DNA of 64,000 bases, taken from NCBI GenBank assembly GCA_011634665.1, contig WAEK01000028.1, forward strand, positions 332,398-396,397. The letters run 5' to 3'. Every line of letters begins with the position of its first letter. Within the stretch, counting starts at the first letter, position 1. The DNA comes from Mortierella sp. BCC40632. Its lineage: Eukaryota; Mortierellomycota; Mortierellomycetes; Mortierellales; Mortierellaceae. Under the pieces are notes generated by a model, which did not search any database, was not told where the DNA came from, and saw only the letters and a program-made list of their open reading frames with translations. Both the position numbers and the translations under genes were made by a program. Shown piece after piece: positions 1-17,960 of the stretch.

Positions 1-3837
<3,837 letters not shown>

Positions 3838-3869
3838 GAAAATGGAGAATTCAGTAGCGAACTTTGGTA

Positions 3870-3871
<2 letters not shown>

Positions 3872-3939
<68 letters not shown>
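3872..3939. repeat. A68 homopolymer between convergent genes
   Basis: An uninterrupted run of 68 A residues starts 34 nt after the TBCD stop codon. It fills much of the 197-nt gap between TBCD (+) and the LRR gene (-), whose coding regions converge here. It may sit in the overlapping 3' UTRs. Its exact length is uncertain for technical reasons. Confidence 0.95.
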
Positions 3940-3942
<3 letters not shown>

Positions 3943-4034
3943 GAGTGAAAAGAAAATATAAGCAGCTGTAAGAAAGTGATAACAGGGGTATGGTATACAA
4001 AGAGCTATAAAAAAAAATAAGGAAAAAAAAATGG

Positions 4035-7000
4035 CTATGGCTCGTAATAGTAACAACCAACCTTCTCCAGAATTCCCTCACGGATTTCTCCCCATCGTTC
4101 CCACGGATGTCGGACCGTGTTCCAGGTCGTGGCGGCATAAGTCATGATCGCCTGGAACTGATTATCACTCAACAATCGACTCTGATCCAACTCGCGGAGA
4201 ATCATCTCCTTGATCTCCCAGGGTAAACCGGACATTGTCCCCCGTGGCCCTCCTCCTCTTCCTCCTTCTCTTTCTTCTCCTCCATCGCCGCCAACCGTGC
4301 CCATTCCAGCCTTCGCCCCAAAGGAATGACGAAGGAACTGTCGATGCTCTTGATGCACCCAACTTTCTGCCGATCCAGGTCTCTTTTCCAGCAACTCATC
4401 CTCACTCTCCTTTTCATACCCTTCTTTGTCTAATGGCGATGGTGCCAAGGCAATCTTCATCTCAGGAGTCAAGAGTGGTGGCGTGGGTAGGCCCGACTGA
4501 AGCGGAACAATTGTTTGAGTCAGAGTCGAGGTCATATTCTCTGCCTGCCCAGGCTCCTCCTTTATGCATGTCGTCGAGTCTGACAACTCAATCCCATTCA
4601 CAGGACATGAAAGGGACAAGTATTGAGTTGTGGTCGTCACAGTCACCTTGGACGAGTAAGCATCCTCAGCAAACATCAAAACCCTTGCCGTGACTAAAAT
4701 CTCAAAGCACAAGGTTCGAAGTTGAGTCGTTCGTCCAAGATTCAATCGGATATAATTCCGTAGCGTCTTGACAAGCTGTGCAATCTGTTTGTGTTCCCAT
4801 TCTTGATCTCGTTCTGCTTCTCCGTTCATAAAATGGTTGGCAGGTCCGGTGGCTGTGCCATGGGTCACATAGGCCCCCCCAGGTTGTGTCGTAAAATGGT
4901 TCGACAATGATTGAGACGCTCCTCCACTAGAACCACTAGCAGAGCTACCACTAGATGGTTGCAGACCAGTCATCGCTGGATGAGAAAGTGACATTGCAGG
5001 GACCTGCAATGGCTGCGTAAGTGCGGCATGTGTCGGTGCAAGAACCTCTCCGACTTGGACCACAGCTGGTGGCATGTACGTGATCGGACTGGCCACCATG
5101 TTCTCGGAAGCAGCTGGGGGTCGAGATTGGGCCGAACTTGGACCCGCGCTGGGCTGGGATGCAAGCGGTGGAAACGATGATTGGTATTGTTGGGGTGGAC
5201 GGATCAAAGAAGAACGATCCTGTTCCGGGTATGTGTGGTACTGTTCGTTCTCATTCTCTAAGCCCGCAAAGACTTCACCTCGCCCCAGATGACCTGTCAT
5301 ATTATGCGCGTGAGCTTCGGCGTCAACTCTCAAGTCCAACAACGTTGTGTTGATACGCATAGCCGAGATCATGGTCTCGAGACCCACGCGACTTGGCCCA
5401 AGGTCATTATCACTTAGGTCGAGCTCCTCAAGCTTGTTGTTCAGATTAAGCATCTGACCCAAGGCAAGGAAGCCCATATCCCCGATGCAATTGCAGCCCA
5501 AGCCAAGTACGCGGAGGGACGAGTTCACACTGAGCTTGACGGCCAACTTAAGCACACCCGTATCAGTCAACTGGCAGTCATAGAGGTTGAGCGTGACAAT
5601 GGGGCAAGAGTGCGACTTGAGAGCCTCGGCCAAGTAAGGGACTCCGACATCAGTGACCTTGGCTCCGCGTAAGTCTAGACGAGTGACACGAGACTGAGGC
5701 AAAACCAAGATCTTGCACATATCTACACCTCCGGCAAAAGTGAGTGGGTTCGCCTCCATATTAATGTCCTGTAGACATGGGCTGGTGGCCTCAAAGGCTG
5801 CCAGGATAGTGGAAGCACCCCAGTCCGTGATTAAATTGAAAGAGAGATCGATGTGGGTGAGAACTGTTCCTTGGATGACTTTGGCAATCGAAACACAACC
5901 GACATCGTTGACCTCATTGCTGGAGAGGTTGAGACGCCGAATGTTACAAGGTCGGTCCTTGGGTAAACGGACCATAATCTGCACGGGAAGATTTCATGGA
6001 ATCATTGTGCATAGGGATGCATGCACAAGGCAAAAAGTGCTGTTAGTTGAGAGAGGAAAACAAGTGAAGCAGGCTCTGTGTGTAAGGGGTGGGAGTGGGA
6101 AGGAGAGATGAGTACGAGGGGAGTGAGGTGGGTTGAACACACACACGCTTTCTCTTTCTGCGTGCGAGTGTAGGCGTGTGAGAGTGTGAATGCAAGATAG
6201 GAAGAGGAACAGAGAACTTGGGCGCTTTTGCGCTATTTTTCTTCTTTTATCAAACAGACCTGTTGAAGTGTGTGGACTCCTTTAGGACCCAGTCGGTTGT
6301 CGCTCAGGTCCAGCTCGACCAAAGAATGGTTCTTGTACATGCCCTGAAGCTGTGTAATGCCTTCAAAGTCGAGTCGATTACGTCCCAAATTCAGATACTG
6401 AATACGACAGTTCCTGTCGGCCATCAATCCACCGACCGCCTGTACGCCCCACACACCAAGATTCGTGTCCCAGAGATTGAGATGGACAAGACGCGTGTAA
6501 TACCTGCTAAAGAACACTTCATGAAGGTTGACAGGCGACAGAATATTGCCTGCAAGATTTAATAGGATATCGGGTTCACCCTGGTAGAATGTTCGGAGCA
6601 AGCTGTCGCCGTCGTCCACTTCGTCATTGTCCTGGTCCTTTTCCGCAGGGTCCGAGAAGCACGAAACGGGTGACTGGGCCTCGGGCGAGACAAGTCCTGT
6701 GGAAGGATTTGTGGTTTGTTTGGTCCAATGGTAATCCTGCGCATGCCCTCCTGCGGTCACGGCAGTAGCTACAGCAGCAGCAGCACCAGAGGAACTGTTC
6801 CGGGAAAAGTCCAATTCATCCCAGAGATCCTCATGCATATTGCCGTTCAAGATAGCGAGCGCCTTGGTGATGTTAACAGGCGGGACATGGTCATCGTAGA
6901 GTATGTATTTGGTCTCGCTCGGGGGTAGGCATTCCTCGTAGTCAAAACCGTATTCGTCCATTTCGTCTTCCAGGTCAAGATGGTTCCGTGTCTCGATTTC

Positions 7001-7804
7001 TGCGATGGGTTCAAGACCGTTAGATAAGGGTGCACCAGAGCTCACCAGTGTTCTCAATCCATTGGGTCCAGCCTCGATAAGATGTTGGAATGCACTTGCG
7101 GTCATCTCTGCTGGGGACGCGTTTAATACAGCAGGAGCGGTAGGAGTGGAAGCAGAGGCTGCGCCAGTAGCAGTGGTCGCAGCTGAGGCAGAGGCGCCAG
7201 TGGTTCCGACCCATGAAGCGCCATCGGGCGCAAAGGCTGTCGCTGAAGTGGCGGCAGTAGTTCGTAAGGAGCGGGTATTGGCATAAGAGACCGACCAATC
7301 CTGGAGCGGGTCGAGCGAATCTGTTGTGTAGTGAACAGCAACCTCCCGATGGGCTTGTAACTCGGCAGCGACCTCGACCTGCTCAATCTCGTCGTAGTAG
7401 GCCTGCAATTGAAGCTGTGTATGAAACTCGGCATCGTCGGGCTGCGAAAGTGCGCTTTGACAGGGAGGTTGGCCTGATAGGCTCTTGCCTTCAATGGTTA
7501 GTGGGATGTGTGGGGCGAAGCCCCTTGCTCCCGAGGAAGACGACGCGGAAGAGGAAGAGGAGGCAGACGACGACGAAGATGCTACAGATGAGAACTGAGT
7601 GTGGAGACCGTTGGAGGAGGAGGAGGAGGAGGAGGAGGAGGAGGAGGAGGAGGAGGCCGAGGGTATCGTGGTTCTCAGAGAGGAAGAGCCCGAGGGGCCA
7701 GCATGTGATGTCGCAGCATAATCGAAGCTAGGGCGCGCAGGCTCCGACCTCGAGTCGTAGCTCTCGCTAGTGCTATCGTTAAACCTGCCTTTCCCCTTGT
7801 CCAT
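4035..7804 (-). CDS. RNI-type leucine-rich-repeat protein
   Basis: Two exons on the minus strand, 7804-6260 and 5978-4035, joined by a 281-nt GT..AG intron in phase 0, encode about 1,162 residues. The first ~420 residues are low-complexity: Ser runs encoded by a GGA/GAG repeat near 7612-7655, Ala/Thr-rich segments and an acidic patch. Residues ~425-700 form eight to nine ribonuclease-inhibitor-type leucine-rich repeats, with motifs such as LVHLNLWDTNLG, LVELDLSDNRLG, IRRLNLSSNEV and LEELDLSDNDLG. The intron falls inside the LRR array and splicing restores its register. A Ser/Pro/Gln-rich segment and a short charged helical tail follow. RI-type LRRs mediate protein binding; the partner is unknown. 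The arrangement recalls PPP1R37-like phosphatase regulators, but I cannot confirm that. No transmembrane segment or signal peptide is evident. Confidence 0.88.
7612..7655. repeat. GGA/GAG trinucleotide repeat encoding poly-Ser
   Basis: An almost perfect GGA repeat on the plus strand is read as TCC/TCT serine codons on the minus strand, giving a run of about 15 Ser near residue 55 of the LRR protein. A second imperfect Ser run is encoded just downstream in the gene (about 7530-7590). Such in-frame triplet tracts are prone to length change without frameshift. Confidence 0.9.
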
Positions 7805-10389
<2,585 letters not shown>

Positions 10390-11853
10390 ATGATCATCAC
10401 CATTGCCATTGCCCTCGGCGTTGCCAAAGGCCTTCTTATTCCTGAGCCAGCTGTCACCCTAACCAAGTCTTCCGACTCGACCACAGTTCTCGAGAAAAAC
10501 CAAAAACAACAGAAGCAGGAAGCAACACTAACCGAGCAACCTAATGTGCCACAAGGGCAGACATCCCAGCCAGAGACTGCACCTGCATCTATCGAAAAAG
10601 TCAAGAAGGACAAACGCGACAAGAAGGACAAAAGCGAAAAGAAGGACAAGGGCGAAAAGAAGGACAAGGGCGAGATCTACCAAGAAGAACAGATTCCCTT
10701 CATTTCCGTCGACGACTGCCACGCCTGTCCGACTCCATGTCAAGACCAGGATCATACTCACTACCCTTCGTACCTCAAGATGGATTACGAGACGCCTCTC
10801 CTTGGCTCTAGCAAACCCTATTCGCGTCATGTCCTGATCTCGACAGGTGTAAGCGATTGGGAAGTGTCAATCGATGATGACAAGGAATCACTTGCACCGT
10901 ATCTCCAACAGGCGATCAATGATGGACAACAGAGACTCAAGGAAGCCAATGGCGGCAAAGATCTCCCCAGGATTGTCCTCACAAATTCTTCAAGGAAACC
11001 CGAGGATTGGACAGGCCCTGGTTGGCAAGTGATTATCCTCCCAGATCACATTGTTGTCAACAATGTTACGCCGGATCAGTGTGATGACTTTTTCGAAGCC
11101 TTCCTTACCCCCCCAGTTGGAACTTTGGTTGGCTCTATCCCATCCAACTCTCACAAAGAACTCGCTGTTGAGATTGATCTAGGCAACCGTCGTCAGGGAG
11201 AACAGGCCAACTCTGTCACATCAACCAAAGGCTCGGACTGGACCACGACTGTGGACGCTACCAAGACATCCTCAGCGACTACTTTTACAACAACCAATAC
11301 CTCCACTATCACCACAACCACCACAACCACCACAACCACAGCCAGTGGTTCATTTGAGACAAAGTCGACCTCGATCTCGGATGACTCATTGTCTAATGGA
11401 CATCACCACCACCACCACCACCACCCTCACTACCATGCTCCAGACCAGACTCAGGAGGTGACAGCAGGCAAGACAACCTTCTTGGCTCATCGATGGCAAC
11501 CCAGAGGAGCTGTCATGATCTGCTCTCACAAGAAGCGCGACAATCGTTGTGGAAAGACGGCTCCTTATCTCTACAAAGAGTTTAAACAGCTATTGATGGC
11601 TAGGGACATCTACGGTGACGGCGAGGGAGACTTTGAGATTTGGAACATTAGTCATATTGGAGGACACAAATTTGCAGGCAACATCATTGTTCACCGAGAC
11701 GACGGCCTGGCAGTCTGGTACGGTCGTGTGGAGCCCTGTCATTGTCGAGCAGTTGTGGAGAGGACGATTGAGAAGGGCGAAGTGATCAAGGAGCTCTTCC
11801 GTGGAGGCATGATCGGAAGCTTTGATCCATCTCGAAAAAAGCTCGCATGGTGA
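10390..11853 (+). CDS. Apd1/Aim32-type [2Fe-2S] sucrase/ferredoxin-like protein
   Basis: A single-exon gene of 487 residues in the sucrase/ferredoxin-like family (yeast Apd1 and Aim32), thioredoxin-fold proteins binding a [2Fe-2S] cluster through two Cys and two His. The N-terminal domain has the family Cys block DDCHACPTPCQ followed by the KMDYETPLLGSSKPYSRHV segment. The C-terminal domain carries CSHKKRDNRCGK, with Cys378 and Cys387 spaced as the Apd1 ligands, and HIGGHKFAGN, with His422 and His426 as the His-x3-His pair. The protein ends in Leu-Ala-Trp. A C-terminal Trp is known to be needed for cluster insertion in Apd1. Unusual features are a KKDK-type Lys/Asp repeat (~residues 74-96), a Thr run (~300-320) and a run of eight His (~338-345) between the domains. 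The first ~17 residues are hydrophobic, so the N-terminus could be a targeting signal, or the true start could lie elsewhere. The role is probably cytosolic or mitochondrial redox or metal stress tolerance. Confidence 0.92.
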   Translation: MIITIAIALGVAKGLLIPEPAVTLTKSSDSTTVLEKNQKQQKQEATLTEQPNVPQGQTSQPETAPASIEKVKKDKRDKKDKSEKKDKGEKKDKGEIYQEEQIPFISVDDCHACPTPCQDQDHTHYPSYLKMDYETPLLGSSKPYSRHVLISTGVSDWEVSIDDDKESLAPYLQQAINDGQQRLKEANGGKDLPRIVLTNSSRKPEDWTGPGWQVIILPDHIVVNNVTPDQCDDFFEAFLTPPVGTLVGSIPSNSHKELAVEIDLGNRRQGEQANSVTSTKGSDWTTTVDATKTSSATTFTTTNTSTITTTTTTTTTTASGSFETKSTSISDDSLSNGHHHHHHHHPHYHAPDQTQEVTAGKTTFLAHRWQPRGAVMICSHKKRDNRCGKTAPYLYKEFKQLLMARDIYGDGEGDFEIWNISHIGGHKFAGNIIVHRDDGLAVWYGRVEPCHCRAVVERTIEKGEVIKELFRGGMIGSFDPSRKKLAW

Positions 11854-13551
11854 ATTCACACACAAGAAGGAGAAATATTTTTGAGATCATTCTCGTCAAT
11901 GATAATAAAAACGCGTTATTTTTTCTTTCTTTCTTTTTCTTTTTAGGGAAATTTGGCCCACTTCATCCTCATTCCAACATGCCAACTTTTAGACTCTTCG
12001 ATGAAAGATCAAATGAGGTGACTTTATCGGGATGACAACGTCGGAGCAAAACCGGGGTTTTTTATTTCTCTCTCTTTGGTGAGGATATCTTCCTGCCCTC
12101 CAGCTTCATAAGCTTCGTCTCGAACAGATTCAGATCCAACCAGTGCAAATGTACTGTCTTGGTGTAGCGGGAGTGGTATCGATATCTTTGCTTCTTTCTT
12201 GGCGTCACGGAGGCCGTTGGGTAAGGCTATTTTCTAAGGGGGTTTCACTACACATCCTCCTAAAATATGGAATTGCTCCGCAGTGGAATTGGTCTTGCCG
12301 GAAGTAGTTTAACGTCATAAGCGAGCTTCGGATATCGATTCTGCATGCTCAATGTTTCTTTCAGTGATACTATCAGATAGTTCAGAGACTATCTCTCAAT
12401 GACCGAGACTCGCAAGGGGAGCAAGGAGACGGTTTTGGTGCAGTTCAACCCTCAGGCAATGCAAAAGTTTCCATGGGGCTATGGCATAGTAAGGAGCACT
12501 TACCTGGCGGTGGTCATTGGATAATGGTGTAGGTTGCTTGCTCAGTGGAATTTCTCTTTCAATGACATTGGAAAAAAGCTGTCTGTCACTCGAAGCTTCG
12601 GCTTTCGGGTTTAGAAACTAGATTGCTTTTTTTTTTTTTTTTTTTTTTTTTTGTTGCAATCGAGAATGAAAACGCACTAGATACCAAGTTGATTGTATGG
12701 CGACATCATCCGAGAAAAGAGTTTTCTCCGCCTAGACTAGGGCTCCCCGAGTTCTCCAGCTATTGCTGGGATTGAGGTAGGGACAAAGAAGTCTTGGGAT
12801 ACTGCATCCTTCATCAAGAGGGCTGGTTGGAATATAATAGCATTTGCGAGTCTCTTCTTGGCGTTGAATGAAAGACGATAGAGATAAGGCAAAGGGTATC
12901 GAGACACATGAAATGAGGTGAGGATGAGAGAAACCCTCTGTAATGCCAGGATTTATCATTCAACTTCTTATAGTTAAATGGTCCTGTCTAGAGGATATCG
13001 CCCTTGAGACTGTCTTGTGACATTTCTCTTTGTTCTTTGCCCTAAACATAAAAGTGCTACACGACTCCTGCGTGCTTTTCTTTGTATCTGAGTTTTCTAG
13101 CGAATTAAGGAGAGATAAAAGGCCTGACTGTTTGATGCAGGGAATGGACGGCGAGACCAGTAAGAGTCTGGAGTAGGCAATGTAGGTCTGGTCCCAAAAG
13201 GTACATCCATTGGTTGTCTGTCATGTAGTCGTAATAACAAACCGGCTCGTGCACGATATGTATCAATTGGTCGAGTGATACGAATCAGGTTACCTTGAAT
13301 GCTGAACCAGTTTCATGTCCATTTTCAGCATGACACGTTAAGAGAACACGGAGCTTATCTCCAAGGTGGAACCTGTTATGACATGAGCATGCTGAAAAAT
13401 CAGGTCTGCTATTTCAGTACTTCTTGACAAGAGAGGCCTGTTAGTGTCTCTCAGGAATCGGGAGTATTTGCAACATGCGAGGATATCATTCCCGGGGCAT
13501 GCACCCTTCCACCACCCCCTACTTCTTCTCTACCTTGTACAGATGCAGCCA

Positions 13552-13592
<41 letters not shown>

Positions 13593-13650
13593 TCTACTAC
13601 ACACTTAGTCCGAGGTCGAAGATTGCCAGATTGACAAATAGGGCCAAAGA

Positions 13651-13690
<40 letters not shown>

Positions 13691-14549
13691 ATGAACATTC
13701 GAAAGTTCTTGACTTTCGGCGGTCTCGCTCTGTGGCCCGATTGAGATGGGGCTGTGAAGCGGGAAACTCTAAATATTATTTTTTCGCACCAAGGACCGAA
13801 CAAAGAGTCTGAACAACCAGTTTTTTTTTTTTTTTTTGTACACTAGTGCTTTCAAGACAGAATATCCAACAACAGGCCCTGCATTTTTTTTTCTTCTTCT
13901 TTTATTCTCTCCTTTCAAGGTATTCCTGCGTGTGTGAAGTGTCGGATCATTTTTTTCCTCGTCAAGCTTTTCCTTTTGGTTATCACTCCAACATATACGT
14001 AAAGTTCCAGCAGGGGTCAATAAAAAAAAAAAAAAGAAAAAAGAAAAAAAGAGAGAGAGAGAAAGAATACATCTCCTTTTGAGCTCTTTATCATCTCATT
14101 TTCCCTTTCATTCTCATGGGCTGTTCTAACCATCGCCTGAGGTGATAAAAATAGATGTGGGGATGCGTAACGCGCGGCCGAGAACAATGTTTTTTTTTTC
14201 CTCCTGAGTTTATTCCTGCTTCCTTAAAGTATTGGTCAGGGTGAAGGGGTCCAGCCGACCTTGAAGATCGTGTGCAAAAAAGAAAAGAAAAGAGAAAAGA
14301 AAAAGAAAAAGAGGAAGCAAAAGATTGAAACAAAAACTGGTATAGGCCCATTGAAAAGGCATGAATCTAGTCAACAAAAAAGAAAAAAGAAAAAATAATA
14401 ATAATAAAAAGAAAAAGAAAAAAGAGAGCGGTAAAAAAAAAAGAGAAAAAATACAGAAGATGAAAGAAAGAAAGAAAAGAAATAGCCACGACACTTCAAT
14501 TACTTTCCATGAAAGAGAAAAGGAAAAAAAGAGAGAGGTGCTGAATCAT
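11854..14549. other. Intergenic region, no gene recognised
   Basis: This 2.7-kb gap lies between the 3' ends of the Apd1-like gene (+) and the desaturase gene (-). I see no convincing coding exon. It holds a T26 run (12627-12652), an A38 run (13553-13590) facing a T36 run (13654-13689), and A/T-rich DNA near 14020-14530 that is probably the desaturase 3' flank. Confidence 0.6.
13553..13689. repeat. A38 / T36 inverted homopolymer pair
   Basis: A run of 38 A and a run of 36 T are separated by 63 nt of ordinary sequence. They are complementary on the same strand, so they form an inverted repeat able to fold into a long A:T stem. It lies between the 3' ends of two convergent genes. Confidence 0.9.
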
Positions 14550-16010
14550 TTAGATATCCTTCTTCTCTTGAGGAGTGATCCTTTGCGCCTCAACAAACTC
14601 GCTGGCCTCATGCTTGGCAACCTCAAGGAAGAATCCAACTTGGTCCGCAACATCCTTGAGAGCCGAGTAGACAATGTGATTGCCCTTGGCAAAACCATGA
14701 ATATGATAAGTCAGTCCGACCTCCTTACAAAATTCCTTCACGTACGGCTGTGCGGACCGAAGGTTGTGGCGAGGCATACGAGGGAAAAGATGGTGAATCG
14801 CCTGGAACTGGAGTCCGCCGTGGAACCAGTCCAACCATGTTGGGCAATCGACATCCATCGTAGTCCGGAGCATCTTTGCGGCAAAAGACTCGGAATCCCC
14901 AAGTTCTTCAGTCGACATGCCAAAGTGCGAGAGTGTGATCTGGACATGGAGCATGAACGTGAACATGTGCGAGATCATCACGTAGGTAAAGATGTCACCC
15001 CAGGTAGGCAATTGCTTCAAGAAGAGTGGGTACCAGATCCAGTAGACTGCCAGACCCAAAAGCTCCTGCTTACGGTAGGGATAGACGGGCTCCTTGATCA
15101 AGAAAAGCATCGACTGGACATAGAGGTTAAACCGACCAAACATCATGATAGGATAGTAGAGGTTGTGTTGGTACGAAACAAAGAACTGAGCAACGCGGTC
15201 AAACACCATTTCCTTCTGGTGGTAGGTCGAGAAGAAGCCACGGAAGATCCTAGTGGTGACAGCGAAGAAGGGCAGATGCTGGATATCTGGGTCGTGAATA
15301 GGATGGTTGGTGACAATGTGGTGGACGTAGTGCGACTTTTTCCACCAGCCGATCGAGAGGCCTCCCAGGAAGTTGGCCAAGAAGATACCGATGCCATTGT
15401 CGATCTGAAGATTGTGCGAAATCGAGTTGTGGCCAGCGTCGTGGGCAAAGAACGAGATCTGGTGCCAGAACATGGCGAGACAGAGAGCAGAGGCAATGTA
15501 GTGCATCGTGCAAGTGCCATAGAGGTTCAACACGATCGCCATCGTGTACAAAGTCAGGTACCGCGAGAATTCCCAAGCGTAGTTGGTGTAATTGGTCTCG
15601 AACAGACCATCCACCTTGAGTCGGTCCTCCACACGCTTGTAGGCTGCCGAGACCAGAGCTGACTGGGCCTCAAGGATCTCATCCTTAGTGCGTGGGTGCG
15701 AGCCAACTAGGGGAGCAAAGTCAGGGTCACACTCGCGCGGCAAAAAGTCGGCGATCTCAAAATACTTGATCTTTTTCTGCAGCACGTAATCCGGATGGAG
15801 TGCCCGAACCTCATCGGTACAGTCGCGACCAATGCAATGACGGATGGCAAGTTGACCACCTGGATGATGCTTGATCCATTTGTCGAGCTTGTAGACCTTT
15901 TGGTTGACGACAATGAGGATCTCTCCAGCCTTGCATCGGGCGTCAAGCTCAGAACGCGAGATGATGTTGCGCGTGGCCTTTGGCTCGACGTAGGTGGATT
16001 CTGGAGGCAT
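14550..16010 (-). CDS. Delta-8 sphingolipid desaturase (cytochrome b5 fusion)
   Basis: An intronless gene of 486 residues for a front-end membrane desaturase that introduces the delta-8 double bond into the long-chain base of fungal ceramides, acting in the ER on the route to glucosylceramide. An N-terminal cytochrome b5 domain carries the haem motif HPGG (49-52) and a second His in LHP (72). The three di-iron histidine boxes are HDAGH (190-194), HYVHH (227-231) and QAIHH (403-407). The Gln replacing the first His of the third box marks b5-fusion front-end desaturases. The segments HDPDIQHLPFFA, MFGRFNLY, RTTMDVDCP and FHGGLQFQAIHHLFPR match fungal delta-8 sphingolipid desaturases better than Mortierella delta-6 or delta-5 fatty-acid desaturases. 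Hydrophobic segments lie on both sides of the boxes. The start ATG at 16010 precedes the b5 domain at the usual distance. Substrate specificity is inferred from sequence resemblance. Confidence 0.9.
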   Translation of the reverse strand: MPPESTYVEPKATRNIISRSELDARCKAGEILIVVNQKVYKLDKWIKHHPGGQLAIRHCIGRDCTDEVRALHPDYVLQKKIKYFEIADFLPRECDPDFAPLVGSHPRTKDEILEAQSALVSAAYKRVEDRLKVDGLFETNYTNYAWEFSRYLTLYTMAIVLNLYGTCTMHYIASALCLAMFWHQISFFAHDAGHNSISHNLQIDNGIGIFLANFLGGLSIGWWKKSHYVHHIVTNHPIHDPDIQHLPFFAVTTRIFRGFFSTYHQKEMVFDRVAQFFVSYQHNLYYPIMMFGRFNLYVQSMLFLIKEPVYPYRKQELLGLAVYWIWYPLFLKQLPTWGDIFTYVMISHMFTFMLHVQITLSHFGMSTEELGDSESFAAKMLRTTMDVDCPTWLDWFHGGLQFQAIHHLFPRMPRHNLRSAQPYVKEFCKEVGLTYHIHGFAKGNHIVYSALKDVADQVGFFLEVAKHEASEFVEAQRITPQEKKDI

Positions 16011-16257
16011 GGCTGTGATGAGCTTGCACAGATGAGACTAAGGAGAAGGGATAGAAGGAGGCGGGTTTATGGAAAGAATGAGAGATAGCCAGGCACCGGA
16101 GGAGAGGGCGTTGAACGGGGCGGAAGAGGGCGATTACAGCCCAGAGATGGTCGGAAGAAGGGAAGGGAAGGGGAGACGGGGTCGAGGAAGAGGAAGAGGA
16201 AGAGGAAGAAGTGAGGAAGAAGGGTAAAGAGGAGAGAAGAGGGAGAGGAGGGAGAGA

Positions 16258-16318
<61 letters not shown>

Positions 16319-17960
16319 AAGTGAGAAAGAAAGAAAGAAAAGAACAGAAAAAGATAGAGCAAAGGTGGGAAACTGGGGCCTTTTCGCAAAACAAGGCTGC
16401 CCAGGCTGTTGTCTTTCTCTCAATCTCGCGTCTCTTTTTTTCTCTATCTCGCGCACCTTCTTGTCCCATTCCTGGTCTATCCCGGCGACACAACCCCGCG
16501 ACACAGAGACTCACACAGCTCGCATGCAGGTCTTATGGTCGTCTTGTCCAGCCCCTCCTCCGCTCCATCTTTCCTCTTCTTATACAGCTCCTCGCTGTCT
16601 GGCTATACTATTACCAGGCACCGGCGACCCTGGCAGCGGTCATCGATGAGAGAGGGGGAGCGGTGGGGAAGCGGGTGGGAAAAGCAAACAGCCAAAAAAA
16701 AAAAAAAAAAAAAAAAAAATGGTCTGGAGCTTAGCGTTCCTGTCCTTCCTCAGATTCTTATTGCCCTTTTGCTTCGACCAATCATTCGTGGGGCGCTCAC
16801 CACTCCCCTGCCTGTCGCCCCCCCCTGCCTCTGGAGCCATTACTGGATCCCTATTTTCTACTCTCCGTCTACCTGGGTGGCTTTATGCCGTCAATACTGG
16901 CACCCGCCCCGCTTCACTGGGTTTGGTCCGCCTGTCCGGAAGACGGGAGAGTCCAGGGCCGAGCAGCCGGGCGTAAAAAGAAGAAGAAAAAAAGGGACGA
17001 TAGAAAACAGCCTGTACGCCCCTCACCTCCTTTCTTCCTCCGACTTGTCGTCCACCAACAATCGTGATGACCAGACTCGGACCATTGTCATACCTCTCCA
17101 CTTCTCTCTTTTTTTTTTCTTTTCCATTTTTTTTCTTCCACGCCCTCAACTCATCCGATGGTCCGATTTTTTGCAAGGGCTCTCAAACATGGCTGTCGAG
17201 CAACCAGAGATGCAGACCCAATGGTCCGCCTCTCGGCCCACTCGAACGATGCCTGAGTGGGACCAATCTTCTGCTTCTCACACTCTTAACCCACTTTGAG
17301 TTTGCCACTTGGTGGTACCACAAGGCCAGAAATATAAAACGGGTTTTCTCTCGTTTGCTCTCAGGAACATATCCAAAACGAATACCCACACTAGTGTCTT
17401 TCCCACCCGCCTCCTCACTTTTTCTTCTCCTCCTTCATTCGCCTGGACGCTCGGATTCCGTACCATCGTCAAAGAGAGGCAGAGAAGAAGATGTATCCTG
17501 CGAGTAGCCGTGCACAAACACGATCAGCACTGATAGGCCACTTGGGGAAAGCGGATGCTGACATACAGCAACACGAGTGTGACATGTGCTTTCCAGCGTA
17601 TGAGATCACATTATGGGCGTAGAAAAGAGTAAAAAAAGGGGGAATGCGTCTTGCACCACTGCAAACAGAGAGATGTAGATTGAATTTTTTTTTTTTTGGT
17701 CAGTCAGGGACAATATTTGGCAGAAAGGGGTCGATAAGTAGGTAGGTGGTGGTGGGGAGGAGGGGAAGGCGGGAGAAGAGGGGGGGAGCGGAAGAGAAAG
17801 AGGATTTTGGGGAGGTGAACGAGCAAGAAATGGACGGCTAGAGAAAAGGAGGGAATGTAAAAGATAGCGTGAAGTTCTCCCCAACTGTCCTGGTGTGATC
17901 CTCTTCCTTCTCCCTCTGTTGGAGTAGGAAGTCGCTTTTTTTTTGTGGTCATGCACCGTC
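16011..17960. promoter_or_regulatory. Upstream region of the desaturase; no gene seen
   Basis: This stretch contains a GA microsatellite (about 16253-16314) some 240 bp upstream of the desaturase start, an A26 run (16694-16719) and CT-rich DNA. The longer open frames are translations of low-complexity sequence without recognisable domains. The desaturase promoter should lie here. Confidence 0.5.

Noticed and set aside
14361..15662. 433-codon plus-strand frame antisense to the desaturase
   Set aside because: It is a shadow of the desaturase gene, whose b5 domain and three histidine boxes are all on the minus strand.
16409..17299. 296-codon open frame upstream of the desaturase
   Set aside because: It is low-complexity, passes through an A26 run read as poly-Lys, shows no recognisable domain, and overlaps other open frames in the same region.
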